The notes beneath the pieces were generated by a model. That model did no database searches, was not told the DNA's origin, and worked only from the letters and a program-made list of their open reading frames with translations. A DNA stretch of 6,252 nucleotides. It comes from Treponema sp. GTDB lineage: Bacteria > Spirochaetota > Spirochaetia > Treponematales > Breznakiellaceae. The stretch lies in assembly GCA_031254795.1 (NCBI GenBank), contig JAIRTS010000070.1, positions 1 to 6,252 on the forward strand, written 5' to 3'. Below, one piece after another: positions 5,464 to 6,252 of this stretch. The position numbers and the translations under genes were made by a program. Position 1 is the stretch's first letter, and each line of letters begins with the position of its first letter.

Positions 5464-6252
5464 ATGCGCGCTCAGACGTTGCGTCAAAACTGGAAGATGC
5501 GAATGTATATGCGTCCACATAATGCCGGTGAATATATGGACGCCGTTGTTCCCGGTTCGGTTTACAATGATTTGCTTGTCACCAAAAAAATGGCCGATCC
5601 GTTCTGGCGTGACAACGAGGACGCGACGTTCTCTCTTATGGAGCATGATTTTGAGTATACGACCTCTTTCTTTATAGAGCGAGCGATCATTGAAAGCGAA
5701 CAAATAGTGTTGCGGTGCAACGGACTTGACTCCATCGCCGACGTGTACTTCAACGACATGCTTTTGGGGCAAGCCCACAACATGCACCGCGTGTGGGAAT
5801 TTGACATAACACCGTACGTAATAAAGGAGAGCGGGTCCCGTAATAGCGTCAAAATATTGTTTCATTCGCCCAACAAGTTTGTACGCGAGGCTTACGCGGC
5901 CAACCGAACAGACGGCTCGTCCGATTGTTTTGACGGTTTCCCCCAGTTGCGCAAGGCGCATTGCATGTTCGGTTGGGATTGGGCGCCCCGTCTTCCAGAC
6001 GCCGGCATCTGGCGGGATATTGAGCTTCTCGGTGTAAACAAGGCGCGCGTTGATGGGGTCTACATTACGCAAAAGCATGAGCGGGGAACGGTGGATCTTG
6101 CGGTTGATATCACTGTGAAAAACGCCAGCAATAAAAAGAGCGAATGGGAACGCGGAGAGGACCAGTTTGTATACACGGTCATTGTCACCGATCCTTCCGG
6201 CGTCGAGATATGCCGCGATGCTTCTCCCCAAAACAAGCGGCGCATCGCCATT
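5464..6252 (+). CDS. beta-mannosidase-like glycoside hydrolase family 2 (3' end outside the window)
   Basis: The first 263 codons are present and the frame is still open at the window edge; full family members are around 800 aa or more. GH2 beta-mannosidases remove terminal beta-linked mannose from manno-oligosaccharides or glycans. The visible part is the N-terminal sugar-binding jelly-roll domain and the start of the Ig-like domain. Diagnostic motifs are VPGSVYNDLL (29-38), DPFWRDNE (45-52), GLDSIADVYFND (87-98), HRVWEFDITPYV (108-119) and RKAHCMFGWDWAPRL (163-177), followed by AGIWRDIEL (180-188). The FGWDW..R motif and the GIWR segment are typical of beta-mannosidases rather than beta-galactosidases. 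The two catalytic glutamates lie in the TIM barrel beyond the window, so activity cannot be judged. The N-terminus has no signal peptide, so the enzyme is probably cytoplasmic and acts on imported short sugars. It follows glgC by 25 nt on the same strand with no terminator or promoter visible between them, so co-transcription is likely. Confidence 0.9.
   Translation, partial: MRAQTLRQNWKMRMYMRPHNAGEYMDAVVPGSVYNDLLVTKKMADPFWRDNEDATFSLMEHDFEYTTSFFIERAIIESEQIVLRCNGLDSIADVYFNDMLLGQAHNMHRVWEFDITPYVIKESGSRNSVKILFHSPNKFVREAYAANRTDGSSDCFDGFPQLRKAHCMFGWDWAPRLPDAGIWRDIELLGVNKARVDGVYITQKHERGTVDLAVDITVKNASNKKSEWERGEDQFVYTVIVTDPSGVEICRDASPQNKRRIAI

Noticed and set aside
5431..6231. 266-aa open frame on the minus strand opposite the GH2 gene
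   Set aside because: The + strand frame carries beta-mannosidase motifs throughout and a strong ribosome binding site. The minus frame shows no family signature.

Overview
The window looks like a chromosomal segment of a free-living or host-associated bacterium of roughly balanced base composition. A spirochaete, perhaps a gut Treponema relative, is my best guess but is unproven. The reasons are the tight topA-xer gene pair (an order I recall from spirochaetes and Firmicutes), a GlgC of the cyanobacterial/plant-like type, and GH2 beta-mannosidase next to glycogen metabolism. The protein sequences give no direct taxonomic proof. All genes supported here lie on the + strand.

Left part (1-646): an A/T-rich upstream region carries a near-consensus sigma-70 promoter that reads a tRNA-Asn(GUU) gene (130-202), closed by a short rho-independent terminator. 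After it comes about 440 bp with no intact gene. It holds a decayed relic of a phage/ICE-type tyrosine integrase: only the core-binding domain is left and the catalytic domain is absent. A tRNA gene beside an integrase relic is the usual scar of an element once integrated at the tRNA.

Middle (647-3688): topA (DNA topoisomerase I, complete, three C-terminal zinc fingers) is followed 3 nt later by a complete Xer-family tyrosine recombinase. The two are probably co-transcribed and act in chromosome topology and chromosome-dimer resolution.

Gap (3689-4169): no intact gene. It holds palindromes around the xer stop codon, a frameshifted ORF relic of unknown origin, a perfect 18-bp inverted repeat whose T-tract is on the minus-strand side, a candidate + strand terminator, phased A/T tracts and a very good sigma-70 promoter.

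Right part (4170-6252): glgC (ADP-glucose pyrophosphorylase, committing step of glycogen synthesis) and, 25 nt downstream, the N-terminal 263 codons of a GH2 beta-mannosidase-like enzyme that runs off the window. The pair probably forms a carbohydrate operon in which mannoside breakdown could feed hexose phosphate to glycogen storage; that link is inference.

I found no CRISPR array, complete insertion sequence or clear undescribed system. The most noteworthy points are the integrase scar at tRNA-Asn, the wrong-way hairpin and relic ORF in the xer-glgC gap, and the plant-like GlgC paired with a mannosidase.
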